From assembly GCA_011799875.1 (NCBI GenBank), contig CM022302.1, positions 373,816,775-373,880,774 of the forward strand: a stretch of 64,000 nt of DNA, read 5' to 3'. The position numbers were made by a program, and so were the translations under genes. The stretch comes from Thinopyrum elongatum. Lineage: Eukaryota > Streptophyta > Magnoliopsida > Poales > Poaceae. This document shows, piece after piece, positions 48,869-59,157 of the stretch; position 1 is the stretch's first letter; each line of letters begins with the position of its first letter. Under the pieces are notes generated by a model. It searched no databases. It saw only the letters and a program-made list of their open reading frames with translations, and was not told the origin of the DNA.

Positions 48869-49883
48869 CACACTGCCCCATACTACTTCCATAACAGTGA
48901 GGTTGGTCTCCTGCGCTACCGCACCAACCCACCAGATAACACCCCCACCCTCCGCCGCCACGACTTCGACGGCTACAAGATCGTCACTCTCCGTACTCCT
49001 GATACCCAACACCAAGGGAGTCGGTACAACCTCTACACGTACGACTCCCAGGATATGACATGGGACCGCAAGACTGCAATTTTAAAGGCCAAAAAATATA
49101 ACTTCCTACTTGCTTCACATCAATCCCGAATCATCATCACCATCGGGGGAGATGTTGGCACCATGGGATGGGTTGACCTTGAGCGTGGTATTGCCCTCTG
49201 CGATGTCTTGGGAGGGAAGGAGGACAGCTCCACTACTCGACAGATTCGATACATCCCGCTGCCAGATGATGATCCGGTTAACCAACACAACATTCTCTGT
49301 GGTACTACACAGCGTTATCGCACCGTTGCTGTAGCCCATGATCGCATTGAGTATGTCGAGGTACAAATCAAGGTCCGGCCAGGGGCTCGCCCAAGACGAC
49401 TTCACAGCACCTACTTTTCAGATGGCTGGACGGTCATCAGGTGGAGCAGGACGGTCACCTCCCGCTGGACCATGGACTGCAACCTCAGTGCTTCTGATAT
49501 CACCGTCCCTGCGGACATGGCAGCATTGCTGCCTATGTTGCCAACAGAGGAAGATAGTGGTGCTGCGACAACCTTGGAGAGGCTCCACATTGGTCACCCC
49601 ACAATCAGCTTGGGTGATGACAGTGATGTCGTCTACTTCATGGCCAAGATTGATGAGATGGAGGAGGAGGCATGGGTGCTTGCTGTGAACACAAAGAAGA
49701 AGGTGCTGCAAGGAGTCACTGAGTTCAGACCACGTAGCAGGCACAGCTTGGAGTTCACCTACATCCCAACCACCATCTCCAAGTATCTGACTTATATGTA
49801 GTCTATAGTGCAATCTCTATATACATCCGAATGTAGTCTCTATAGTGGAATGTCTAAAAAGACTTATATTTAGGAACGGAGTA

Positions 49884-50215
49884 GTTGATATGGTTCGGAG
49901 GAACCATCCTGTACATTGTATTTTGTTTTTGCCATCACAACAAATATTGCATAGAAGTTCTTTACCATGTAGTCTAGTAGAATCATTATTTCACTTAGTA
50001 ATGCTCTCATGGTTTAACATAGTAGATTCGCATTTATTGCATTGCAGAGTGAGCTGCATTTCAATGTAAGAGCTGAGAAGATGTGCTGTTTGGATCAGAA
50101 ACATGAAGAATCAGTCATCTTCCAAGGTTAAATTTCTACTTCCTTCTTAAATAGGCACAACTCTACACATCATCATCAATAGGCACAACTCTATGCATTC
50201 TTCACCGCAATATCT
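49884..50215 (-). other. 3' flank of the steroid-binding protein gene
   Basis: AT-rich, non-coding. With the LINE at 50223 removed it continues directly from the gene's 3' end, so it probably holds the rest of the 3' UTR or downstream DNA. Confidence 0.5.
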
Positions 50216-50945
50216 GATGTTTCCTTACCGAAAAAGGCTTTCGCCCCGCTTTATATATAAAGCAAACCACCCGAGCCCAATATCCAACAAGGTTAACACA
50301 CACACACACAAGTCTCACAAACAAATAAGTAGCAAGAGGGTTAGTGCTGAGGGCACAGCTCAACAAGCCCTAGAAACAAAGAACACACACTGACACCGCA
50401 ACACGTGCAGCAAGCCTAATCAGGCTCCGGCGAAGGTGGCGGAAGCGGAGGTGCCACGCGGAAGGCCATCGATCGAAGGTCGGCGAGGAGGGTGTTGATG
50501 ACGTCCCGGTCCTGGGGGCGGCTAAGCGGCCGCCAGAGCTGCAAATAGCCACACATTTTGAAGATCGCGTCAGTCGCATGTCGAAGAGGCACTTTCTGAA
50601 TAACAAGCTTGTTGCGAATGTTCCAAAGCGTCCAGGCGAGGACCCCAATGCACAACCATCTAATATGGCGGTAGCGAGGGGGGGAGGCGTGGATCTCAGC
50701 CAGAAGGTCGGGGAAGTTGGTGTTGCACCACTGTCCGCCGACCATCTCACGGAAGCAGGACCATAGGAACTGGGCTATGGAGCAGGAAAAGAAGATGTGG
50801 TTAGAGTCCTCCACCGTGCCGCACAAGGGACACATCCCGTCCCCTGAGACATTGCGCTTGCGGATTTCAACCCCAGAGGGGAGGCGTCCCCGGATCCACT
50901 GCCACAGGAAAATCCTGATCTTGAGGGGAAGGCGGATGGATGTTT
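50216..50945 (-). mobile_element. 5'-truncated LINE inserted just after the gene's stop codon
   Basis: Insert at about 50223-50938 between gatgttt copies (50216-50222 and 50939-50945). The minus-strand frame from about 50938 to 50416 encodes a LINE zinc-binding segment (CPLCGTVEDSNHIFFSC), then a C-terminal stop. The 3' end is the same accgaaaaagg signature as at 47232. Confidence 0.8.
50416..50938 (-). pseudogene. LINE ORF2 C-terminal zf-RVT segment
   Basis: Encodes IRIFLWQWIRGRLPSG, then CPLCGTVEDSNHIFFSC, then a Trp-rich tail ending PPPSPEPD and a stop. This is the reverse-transcriptase-associated zinc-binding domain (zf-RVT) of plant L1-type LINEs. The upstream polymerase is missing, so it is a dead fragment. 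Its frame runs openly into the host gene's end by chance. Confidence 0.8.
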
Positions 50946-50953
50946 GTATTGTT

Positions 50954-53900
50954 CTAACCAACACCTGGCACTTCCCTTGATCCTCCTGCACCTTCACGGT
51001 TTCTACTACCGTTCACATCTACATCCGGTGCCTGTTTTGCCTTCTGCCCGGCGTCTTCAGGCTCTCCTTCATCGACAGTGCTGCTTGTGTTCCTTAAATC
51101 TGCACCAGGTGTTTCCTCTGGTGTCTCCACTTCATCTTCATGGATGCTTTTGCTGTCACCCACATGGGATATTTTCATTGGCTGATCCATTGCACTTACA
51201 TGACCTGCAGTTGTAGTTTCAACTATATGTTCTTCTGGTACCAACTCATGACTTCTCTGTATTGCATTTGCGTCGAAGCCTCTTCCAGATATCTCAGCAT
51301 GCGCTCTACCATCTTCCTCAGAGACCAAAATGGTATGCTTTATTGTTCCAACCTTCACATACTTGCCCATGAATTTCTGCTCCCATTCTTGCAAGGCTTC
51401 CACCTCCAAAGGGCCTAAGCCTGAAACGTCACCGGTTAAATCACTCAACTCAAATGACATCTTTGCCAATGCCCTACTCGCATCTCTGCCCGCAAACAAT
51501 GCATATGGGCCACCAGGTCCATAGAACATCCTGCACAACACGAAGAAGGCAGAAGTATGAAGGATGAATAAATATGTTGCAAACATTGATTTACAATACA
51601 ATGGTTAGTACCGTTCTTGGTGTTGGTAATCATGAAGACACTCTCATCCATGCTCAGGCCCTTTGGTATGAAGTGAGATCTAGCGCATTGGTCATGGAGG
51701 CACTAGTGGTAAGGGAAGGAGTACAATTAGCCTATGATCATGTGTTGAGGAAAGTGATTGTCGAAACCAATGCACAAGTTGTGGTGAATAAGTAGAATTC
51801 TTCTGTACTTAATCGCCTGGAGATAGCTACCACTTTGAATGAGATTCAAGAGCTTTGCGGGAATTTTAAGGAATTTTGCCTAGTGTTTACGGCGAGAGAA
51901 GCAAATGAACTAGCTCATCTTTGCGCAAAACAGTGTAATTCCTCTAGGAGACGATTGTTTGTGGATAAATTAAACCCCGTCCTTCCTTACGGCTTGTCTA
52001 ATGAAGGATTGTATTCCCGTGAATTGATTAGTAAAGCTCTTGATTTCCGAAAAAACAATGGGTTTTTTTTTAGAAAAGGAGGAAGACCCTCGGCCTCTGC
52101 ATCTGGACGATGCATGCAGCCACTTTATTAATTGTTCACACAAGATCTTACAAAGCAATACAACAGTAAGACTAAAGCCACCGTCTAGGCAACATCTGTC
52201 GCTACTCCTATCCAATTGATGAAGGGATGCCGATAGTCTGGGCCTAATACCAAACAGACCTCGCAGCCAAACCTAACATCTAAGACCGGAGGTCCCATCC
52301 CGGACGCCTGCCGGGTATGGGTCACTCACCGGTCCGGCGCACTCCTCAACCAGGACGCCTGCCGGGTATGAGGCCGCCGCAGCCACCTGCCACCAATCCA
52401 TCTTCAGAGCTGTACTGCTGCATCTACCTTGCCCGGTCTAGCTGCCGTCGATGCCACCACGACGCCAGACCGCGTCACCCTCCTGCGCGAGTCCATCTCC
52501 GCGCATCGGACACCGAGTCACCACGGCGCCATGCCGCCGAGACCCGCTGCCATCAATGAGTGAGATGACGCACCGCTCCACCAAAGAATCCGTCCTCTGG
52601 TCCTACATCCAGCCGCTGCTCAAAAACGATGCCCCCATGAGGGAAAACGACGCCAAACGCACCGCCATCGTCCGATCCGGAAATTCCGGGTCTAGATTTT
52701 CACCCAGAGCAGCGCAAGCAAGTCGACATAAGCTGCAGTGGCTATGTCTTCAACAAGATAATGACGCGAAAACGCCGCCATCGCCCGCCATGACCCGAGT
52801 CATAGCATGGTTTTCACCGGCAGCCTCGTCTCCCCACTCGACGTCGGGACTGGATGCGAGAATCCCCAACCATCTAGCAGACCACCTCCGGCGAAGAAGA
52901 TGACCACCACCTCCACGCCCAGGGCCGGAGCCCCCGACGTCCTCGTGTCGCGGGCCTAGTCCAGAGGCCACTTGCCGCGCCGGAACAAAGGGTGCGTACG
53001 ATGGCTCGAGGAACCACCACCCAGATCCGAATGGGATCCAGATCGGGCACCCTAGCCACCGACGTGATCTCTTCGTCGCCGCCGCCAGCACGACAGCCCT
53101 GGTCGGCGCCGGCCTGCGCCACCGCCCTTGAATCGGCCGGAGTGGGTCGCCGCCACCTAGATCCGATCGCCGGCCGAGGAAGGTTGCCGCCGCCACCGCT
53201 GCGGCCCGCAGGCTTAGCCTGTGATGCCCTCGGCGGCGGCGGCGGGAGGGGCATTCGCTGGGGGGAGGAGAAGGAGGCCCGGCGGGTTGGCCCCGGTGCG
53301 GCGCGGCGCCGCCGCACGGGGGAGGAGGTCACGGGGGGGGGGGGGGGGGGGGGAGGAGCTATATCACAATGGTTAGTACTGATATCCTGTAAATTAAGCT
53401 GGTTCAAAGTGATTAAGTTTGAATAGCACGAAATGCGTAATTTTCGTTAACACAGTTCGGTGCAGATCCTGAGAATAATGCCACAATGGGTTTGTGACTG
53501 TCGTGCAAACAAAACAAAAATCTAATCACTGTGAAGAACCAGCCCACTTAGTTAGACAAGGAAACACACACCATATGTTTCTAGACAGTTCTATCTCATC
53601 AAACTATATTTGCCATGACTAATTCATTGACTCGCAGGAATAAAAATATCCAGCACAAACTATCTGAGATCAAGCAATCTTATCTACAAATGACAAAGAT
53701 TTAATGAGTTTGTATGGAATCTATCACTAGTAAAATGTTTCCAAGTAAGGATATCATCTCCTAACAGGTTAATTATGTCATTTTCTAATTGATCGCCTCA
53801 AACTCTATGGAAGTTAAGTAGACATTAGAAGAGAATGATGTGAAACGACGTAAACAAAAACAAGGAGAACACTTTATAAAACAAATGGGGGGTGGGTGGG

Positions 53901-54551
53901 GGGGGGGGGGGGGGGGGGGGGGGAATCTGGCATTCTTATATAATGATTAAACTCCAATGCGAAATAACAAAATTCTCCTTTCAGTTCCAGTTGACAAATT
54001 CTCCCTTCTTAACTTCTCAAGGCAATTTACAGACATCGATAGTTTAAATGGTTCACCCCTACTCTTTCTCTGACGCATATCAAGATTATGAGTTTTGCTA
54101 ACTAAAAAACTTTTCCTTTTCAATTTCTCAGGAAACGCAGGTGTTCTTATTTTTAGGGAAGACGAACAGAGAAGTGAAATAGTCCTGAAATTCAATGGCT
54201 ATACGAGACGAGAGAGAGCCTCTACCTGCTCTGCGTGACATCATAAATTTGCCCTTTGATGGCCATGAGGAGCGGCTTCTTGGGGTCGGACCCGTCATAA
54301 AGCCCCAGCTCCTTCTCCGTCACCTCACCAAGCTGCACCGTTGGCGGCAGCCGCTCGAGCGTCCCCTCGTCCTCCGCCTCCCTCCTTCTCGCCGGCGACG
54401 GGACTGGCCGCGCGAATGAGCCGGAGACGGCCATGTAAAGCCCGGCGATCACCGCAACCACCGTGATGAACGCCTCCGACGGCAGTCCTGTGTACACCGC
54501 GATGGTCGCCTTCGCTGCCTCCCACCACTCCCCCGCTGCAGCCATCGCCAT
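50954..54551 (-). CDS. MSBP: Membrane steroid-binding protein (MAPR family), two exons
   Basis: Exon 1 is 54551-54226 and exon 2 is 51530-50954. The 2695-bp intron has GT-AG ends, and the join gives Arg-Met (SRMFYGPGGPYALFAGRD). The product is 300 residues. Residues ~23-43 form one membrane anchor (FITVVAVIAGLYMAVSG). Residues ~72-170 are a cytochrome b5-like haem/steroid-binding domain (LGLYDGSDPKKPLLMAIKG, then LTGDVSGLGPLE). The tail is long and acidic. I chose the ATG at 54551 for its context (tccATGG); 54545 is also possible. In the known family these proteins sit in the plasma or ER membrane, bind sterols and affect brassinosteroid signalling. No frameshift or stop seen. The intron and the 3' side carry LINEs, so splicing and 3' end formation may be affected. 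Confidence 0.9.
51598..52054 (+). mobile_element. LINE-type RNase H fragment in the intron
   Basis: Plus-strand insert from 51612. It follows acaatggttagtac (51598-51611) and ends in an A-run at about 52050-52055. It encodes an RNase H-like (RVT_3) C-terminal part (VMEALVVREGVQLAYDH, then AREANELAHLCAKQC), with one TAG at 51793. The matching right target duplication was split by the next LINE: acaatgg at 52055-52061 and ttagtac at 53373-53379. Confidence 0.75.
52055..53372 (-). mobile_element. 5'-truncated LINE inserted in the target duplication of the previous one
   Basis: Insert at about 52062-53365 between acaatgg at 52055-52061 and 53366-53372. Poly-T at 52063-52070 marks its 3' end, and AATAAA (minus) lies near 52124. 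Same 3' family as 43606-44930. A 20-odd-base G-run sits at its right end (53333-53353). Confidence 0.8.
53333..53353 (+). repeat. Poly-G run
   Basis: About 20 consecutive G residues at the 5' end of a minus-strand LINE. The length may be uncertain in the assembly. Confidence 0.85.
53887..53922 (+). repeat. Poly-G run in the MSBP intron
   Basis: A G-run of more than 30 bases interrupted by a few T. Quadruplex-prone and prone to length error. Confidence 0.85.
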
Positions 54552-55250
54552 GGACGATGACACAGATGGTATAAAACAAAGTTAAGCTGGAAGGGGCCGG
54601 AGTGGAACTGAGGGACGCGCGAACTGTGCTCTTTTGTATGGATGGGGCAGGAGAAATCGCGCGGTCGACTGAGAGTTGAGACGGAGCACTCGACCCGACG
54701 CTCTTATCAGAGAGAATCCATCTAGAAAGTTTAGAAAGTTGAAAAAAGACCGGCGGCTCTGCGCCTACCGGCCTAGGTACGTGCTGTTCTTGTCATGAAG
54801 TCTTTTCTAATCCATGGATTTTATCTTTGTATGTACAATGCACAATAGATCGGAGAAACCGTATAAGTTTTCTTTTACAGCATGGGAAAACGTGTGAGCT
54901 AGCGAGCAGAGATCACCCTTCTTTTTAGATGTATAAGAACCATCCTGGAACGTCGTTCAGATGACGTGCAGAACATTCACTGACAGCGGATGGAGCAGCA
55001 ACCTGCTCCTGTCATCTTCTACCGTCCAACTGAAGCTAGAAAAAGATGCTTAGGATGTGAGGAAAGAAGGCGGTGCGGTTCAGGGATGTGAGGTGTGGGG
55101 AGCTGAAACGAAAGAGGTGTATGCTCTAAGTCACGTAGGTGGACTGTCTCGATTTGACATGAGAATTGTGCGGTCCTGCTTTTATCAAAGTCTCACGGCA
55201 AAGTTCCATATACTCATCATGGTGTTGGTATTCCATAAGACGAAATTATT
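54552..55250. promoter_or_regulatory. 5' flank of the MSBP gene
   Basis: Non-coding region upstream of the gene, expected to hold its promoter. No confident TATA box at the usual distance. Confidence 0.4.
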
Positions 55251-55253
55251 TTT

Positions 55254-55800
55254 ACGACCAATTGCACTTGTGCCCCCAACTTGAACCGACTACTTACATT
55301 TACGCCTAATTTTGTGCTATGCTCAAATTTTCCCCTCAAAAAGTATTTTAGGTCCCCCGAATGCCCTTTCTTCTGGTCAAAGTCGTCCGATCGCTACTTT
55401 GAAAATTCATTAAAAAACATATCAGAAAAATGCAAATAAGATATCAAAATGTTTAGAAAAAACATCTCCTACATGCATTCATTTGAACTCACCCTAGCAT
55501 ATTATTAATGCTATTAATCCTAAATAGGTGATCTTTAAAAAAAAATCCCAGTTCTTTTGTCATTAATGCAAATGACTTGCACATATATGTGATGTTTCTT
55601 TGAACATTTTGGTATGTTATTTGTACTTTGTTCATATTAATTTATTATGAATTTTCAAAGTAATGGTCAAACGACTTTGAACAGATTAAAGGGCATTGGG
55701 CAAACTAAAATTCCTTTTAGGGGCAAATTTGAGCACATCAAAAAATTAGGGGCAAATATCAATAGTGGGTACGAGTTAGGAGGGAATGGAAATGTCCCTT
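55254..55800. mobile_element. Foldback MITE with ~150-bp inverted terminal repeats
   Basis: The left side (55256-55420: gctcaaattttcccct, gaatgccctttcttctg, ctttgaaaattcatta) is the imperfect complement of the right side (55640-55795). Flanks ttattttta and ttatttatt could be a 9-bp duplication with mismatches, as in Mutator-type elements. No coding sequence. Confidence 0.65.
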
Positions 55801-56124
55801 ATTTATTCTTTTTTTTGTGGGGACATCCATAGGATGAAACTTGACAAATCTATTAGCTGTTCAAATGCTCCTTCTAACGCTCATGCGTACTTTTTTTCCG
55901 GAATGCTCATGCCTCCTCCTTGGCGCCTTCAGCGCCTGTTGGTGATTCCAGCGCCAGCTGTGTTGCTAGCATATGCCTGGCCCAGCAGCGCTCGTTGGCT
56001 GCCGCCGCTCGCTCGATCGTTGGCTCCCGTTGGACCATTTTCTTTTTCATCATTCTAGAAATTGCTACAGTATAGACTGTTTTTCTTAGGAAAAAATCGG
56101 TTTGCTACAGTATGTACTCTTGTT

Positions 56125-56680
56125 CTTAGAAAAAAGTTCATCAAATTTGAAAAAAAGTTCACCGAGTTTGAAAAAATTGCATCAAATTTGAAAAAAGGTC
56201 ATCGAATTTGAAGAAAGTTCATTGAATTAAAAAAATCATCGAGTTTGAAAAAAGTTCATTAAAATTTGGAAAAAGGTCATCGAATTTGAAAAAAGTTCAT
56301 TGAATTCGAAAATGTTCATTCGATTTAGAAACAAGTTCATCGAGTTTGGAAAAAGTTCATCGAGTTTGAAAAAGTTCATTGAATTTGGAAAAAGTTCATT
56401 GGATTTAGAAAAAAGTTCACCGAGTTTGAAAAAAAGGTCATCGGATTTGAAAAAAGTTCATCGAGTTTAAAAAAAGTTCATCGATTTTGAAAAGAGTTCA
56501 TCTTATTATAAAAAAGTTCATCGGGTATTGGAAAAAAGTTCATCAAATTTGAAAAAAAGTTCATCGATTTGAATAAAAAATTCATCAATTTTGAAAAAAG
56601 TTCATCAAATATGAAAAAAGTTCATTGATTTTGAAAAAGTTCATCTAATTTGAAAACAAGTTCATCGATTTTGTAGTAAT
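56125..56680 (+). repeat. Degenerate ~18-22-bp array (aaaagttcatcgaatttg)
   Basis: About 30 imperfect units of aaaagttcatcgaatttga spaced by A-runs. Not evenly spaced and without unique spacers. Confidence 0.85.
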
Positions 56681-56828
56681 TTTGTTGTATGTGAAAATTT
56701 TCACGCATTTAAGGAAAAAGAAAAAAACAAGATAGAAAAAAGGAAAAGAAAAAGGAAATCAAACATCACAATAGCTGCGTTTTTCGCATCTTATAAAGAT
56801 TAAAAAAAGGATACTGGCACATCCGGTG

Positions 56829-57929
56829 ATCTTATCCAGTTTTTTGTTTTGAAAACCACTTGGTGCACTTTATTAAACTCAAATAAAAGTTACATCATCC
56901 ACAATGTTTGAAAGTAAAAAGCTGGGAGGATCACCATCCCAAACAAAAGTAGAATTTAAATTAAAACTATGTCTAGCAAGATTGTGCACCAATCTATTAG
57001 CCTCCCTAGGGCAATGAGCGAAGGATACCGCACCAATACGGTATGCTTTTTGAGAACAATCAGCCAAAATAGCAGTATAGGGGGTCCAAATCTCAATCAC
57101 GCCATTGCATGCTTGAATAACTTCCAATGAGTCAGATTCAACAATGACTTGATGACAGCCGAGTCCTTCAACCAACTCTAGTCCTCGCTGAATAGCTACT
57201 GCTTCCGCTGTCGTTGCATCAAGGAGATGATGAAGCAGCCAGGATGCTCCCGCAAGTGCCTTTCCTCGGTTGTTTCGAAGAATTGCCACAGCTGCATCCG
57301 TTCCATCTTCAAAAAAAGCAGCATCAACATTTAGTTTATAAGAATTGGATGGAGGTTTCACCCACATAACTTTATCCGGTTTCTTCTGATCCGCAGCTCG
57401 AGAGAAGTTACTTGTGATATCTTGGATAGTGAACGCAGCACTTGAAGAATTTTGGACGTTTTTTTCCTTAACAAATTCTCGTCGCTGCCACCATATATAC
57501 CATGCCCCAACCACCAAAGACTCCCGGAATCCCAACCGACCGAGTACAGGTGACTGTCTCGCCGGCTGCGTGAGTAATTCTTTAAGGATCACACTACCTG
57601 ACCTGTCAATGTGAATGACTTCACCTATTATTTCATGTAACCCCAGTTTGTTCCATACTTCTTTTGCTCTTTCACATGTAAACATCAGATGCCACATATC
57701 TTCCGCCCCTTGCTTGCATACTGGGCACCGAGGTTGTACCTTGATGTGTCTGTTTGCTAAGATCGACATCCCCGGGACAATACCATGTAAAACACGCCAT
57801 GCAAAGATTTTCACCTTGCTTGGAATTTGTAACTTCCACAAAATATCCCATACAGGGTTTGCATTCATAGCTCCTTGGCCATCACCCCACCTAGTTTGAG
57901 CACCTATTATCCGATTATCTTATCCAGTT
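56829..57929 (-). mobile_element. 5'-truncated LINE with 13-bp target duplication
   Basis: Insert at 56842-57916 between exact copies of atcttatccagtt (56829-56841 and 57917-57929). AATAAA (minus) at 56869-56874. It splits a tRNA-like sequence. Confidence 0.9.
56879..57868 (-). pseudogene. LINE ORF2 C-terminal part: zf-RVT and RNase H
   Basis: A 329-codon open frame ending near the LINE's 3' end. The N-terminal third has the zinc-binding segment CPVCKQGAEDMWHLMFTC. The C-terminal part is an RNase H-like (RVT_3) domain: KLNVDAAF, a central TTAEAVAIQRGLEL and VESDSLEVI near 57140. The upstream endonuclease and polymerase are missing. Unlike most coding remnants here it is uninterrupted, which fits a fairly recent insertion. 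It is not self-mobile. Confidence 0.85.
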
Positions 57930-57990
57930 GGTTAGGGCGCATGCTACTTAAACGCAACGAGCAAGGTTCGAGTCATTCCAGACGCACTAT
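57917..57990 (+). pseudogene. tRNA-like sequence (Lys-CTT-like), cut by a LINE
   Basis: With the LINE and one duplication removed, a D-arm-like ccagttggttagggcgc (A box) is followed by a possible cttaa anticodon region, a B-box-like ggttcgagtc and a T6 run at about 57989. The acceptor stem does not pair. Probably a tRNA-derived relic or part of a SINE. Confidence 0.35.
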
Positions 57991-58489
57991 TTTTTAGGGT
58001 TTTTTTAAAGTAGAAAAGCAGAAAGGAAGTAGGATGGGCCGGCCCGCTATAAAAGCCAGTGTACAGGGGGAGTGTGCGCCCTGTACCAAATAGTTTGTAT
58101 TCGGCGCCGAATAGGATTTGGCACTCGCTACCTGCGTGAATTATCTGCCAATATCATCCCCCATCCTATTCCACGCCGTAAACGCGGGTTAAGGCTATAT
58201 CGCCAACGGGAGCACACCTCTCTCCGCCCTGGGCCCGCAGCCCATTTACTTTTTCTTTTCCTTTTTGTTAACCTTCAAAACATGGTTGTGTGACGTGATT
58301 CCAACTCCACACCTCTTATTTTAGTTCAGCAGTAACCAAGTGGCACACCTTACCTGTTCTCCCTATTTTACTTCTTTTTTCTTCTTCAATGTAATGCTAA
58401 AAAGATGCAGCGATTTCTCTGTTTGTTTTTTTTCAGTTTTGTTAGGCCGGCTTTTTTTCCTGTTCTCTTTATTTTGTCATTTTCCTTTT
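57991..58489. other. Non-coding core of the foldback region
   Basis: A mixed stretch with no coding or RNA gene I can support. Confidence 0.4.
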
Positions 58490-58870
58490 CCCCTTTTAAA
58501 ATTTGTGATCTTTTTTAAAATCCATGATATTTTTATTCAAGTGCATGAGTGTTTTTTAAATCCACGATCTGTTTTCAACTTTTACAAACTTTTTTCAAAT
58601 TCGTGAACTTTTTTCCAAAGTGGATGAACTATTTTCAAATCTGGGAACTTTTTTCAGAATCCATGATCTTTTTTCAAATTCATGAACTTTTTTGACAAAT
58701 CGTTGAACCTTTTTAAATCCACAAACTTTTTTACTTCATGATTTCTTTTTTCCAAATCATGAATATTGTTCAATATCATGATTTTTTTATTATTTTATGA
58801 ACACTTTCAAATCCATGAAGTTTTTTGAATTCATGATATGATTTTTTTTAATGATTTTTTGCATTTTTAT
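58490..58870 (-). repeat. Degenerate array (caaattcatgaactttttt)
   Basis: Imperfect units in the opposite orientation to the array at 56125-56680. Confidence 0.8.
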
Positions 58871-59157
58871 TTATTTTTTTCTTTTTTTCATAAGTCAACT
58901 GGTCAAATGTCGAAGGGTCAACCATGGCCGAGCGAACCAAGGTGTGCCCTGGAGCGAGCGACCACATCGCCATGATGTTGGGCCGGTCCAGGGAATGCGG
59001 GCGCTGGTTCTCCTAGCAGGCGCCTTCCCTTGTTTTAGAGTCTTTTCACGGTACACATATCATTTTGGGCCCATTATTTTCGTGATCCAATGGCCCAGAC
59101 ACAACAATACTACACCGGAATTCATTTAGTATATTGAGGAGTTAGGGGCATTTTTGG

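Larger units (their letters stand above)
46812..49801 (+). pseudogene. DUF1618-family gene, broken by a LINE and a stop codon
   Basis: ATG at 46812 (MSTRRYLDASLQ). A TAG at 46980 interrupts the frame after 56 codons. The frame continues to 47231, where a LINE is inserted (47232-48855). Past the second target duplication it continues as YYFHNSEVGLLRYR to the TAG at 49799. Removing the LINE and one duplication leaves the protein reading on in register. The part at 49140-49270 (MGWVDLERGIALCDVL, then IRYIPLPDDD) is the signature of DUF1618, a large grass-expanded family of unknown function. No intron is evident. The last residues run into the MITE arm, so the native C-terminus may be missing. 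Domain call by recognition; inactivity from the breaks. Confidence 0.8.
45009..49881. mobile_element. Stowaway-like inverted-repeat element enclosing a DUF1618 gene copy (candidate Pack-MITE)
   Basis: Left arm 45009-45112 (starts CTCCCTCCGTTCCTAAATAT), right arm 49794-49881 (its complement starts CTCCGTTCCTAAATATAAG). They are flanked by TA at 45007-45008 and 49882-49883, the Stowaway target duplication. The innermost parts, gactacatat and atatgtagtc, are exact complements. Without the two LINEs (45136-46556, 47232-48855) the arms enclose about 1.7 kb: a promoter-like stretch and the DUF1618 gene, whose stop codon lies in the right arm. The right end lacks four bases of the CTCCCTCC terminus. 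Alternatives: the gene inserted at the centre of an ordinary MITE, or two separate half-MITEs. Confidence 0.6.
51531..54225 (-). other. Intron of the MSBP gene, holding two LINEs
   Basis: Donor GT at 54225-54224, acceptor AG at 51532-51531 (minus strand). About 1.75 kb of it is inserted DNA (51612-53365). The remainder (53380-54225) is AT-rich with no gene, apart from a G-run. Confidence 0.85.
55840..59045. mobile_element. Large inverted-repeat (foldback) region with AT-rich arrays, tentative
   Basis: Two G/C-rich blocks (about 55905-56040 and 58905-59045) share phrases in opposite orientation (agcgcctgttgg, ccagcgcc). Inside them, two degenerate arrays are also in opposite orientation (56125-56680 and 58490-58870). 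The centre holds a tRNA-like sequence cut by a LINE. No transposase and no clear target duplication seen. The class (Mutator-like or foldback) is uncertain. Confidence 0.4.

Noticed and set aside
47414..49801. A 795-codon plus-strand open frame
   Set aside because: Its first half is antisense G/C-rich LINE sequence bounded by a 13-bp target duplication. Only the part after 48868 is the DUF1618 gene, so the fusion is fortuitous.
50946..50997. LINE open frame extended upstream into the MSBP gene
   Set aside because: The LINE boundary with gatgttt duplications lies at about 50938, so the added residues come from antisense-frame reading of the host gene's 3' end.
56125..56680. Repeat array considered as CRISPR
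   Set aside because: Units are degenerate, irregularly spaced and without distinct spacers, and the context is a plant nuclear genome.
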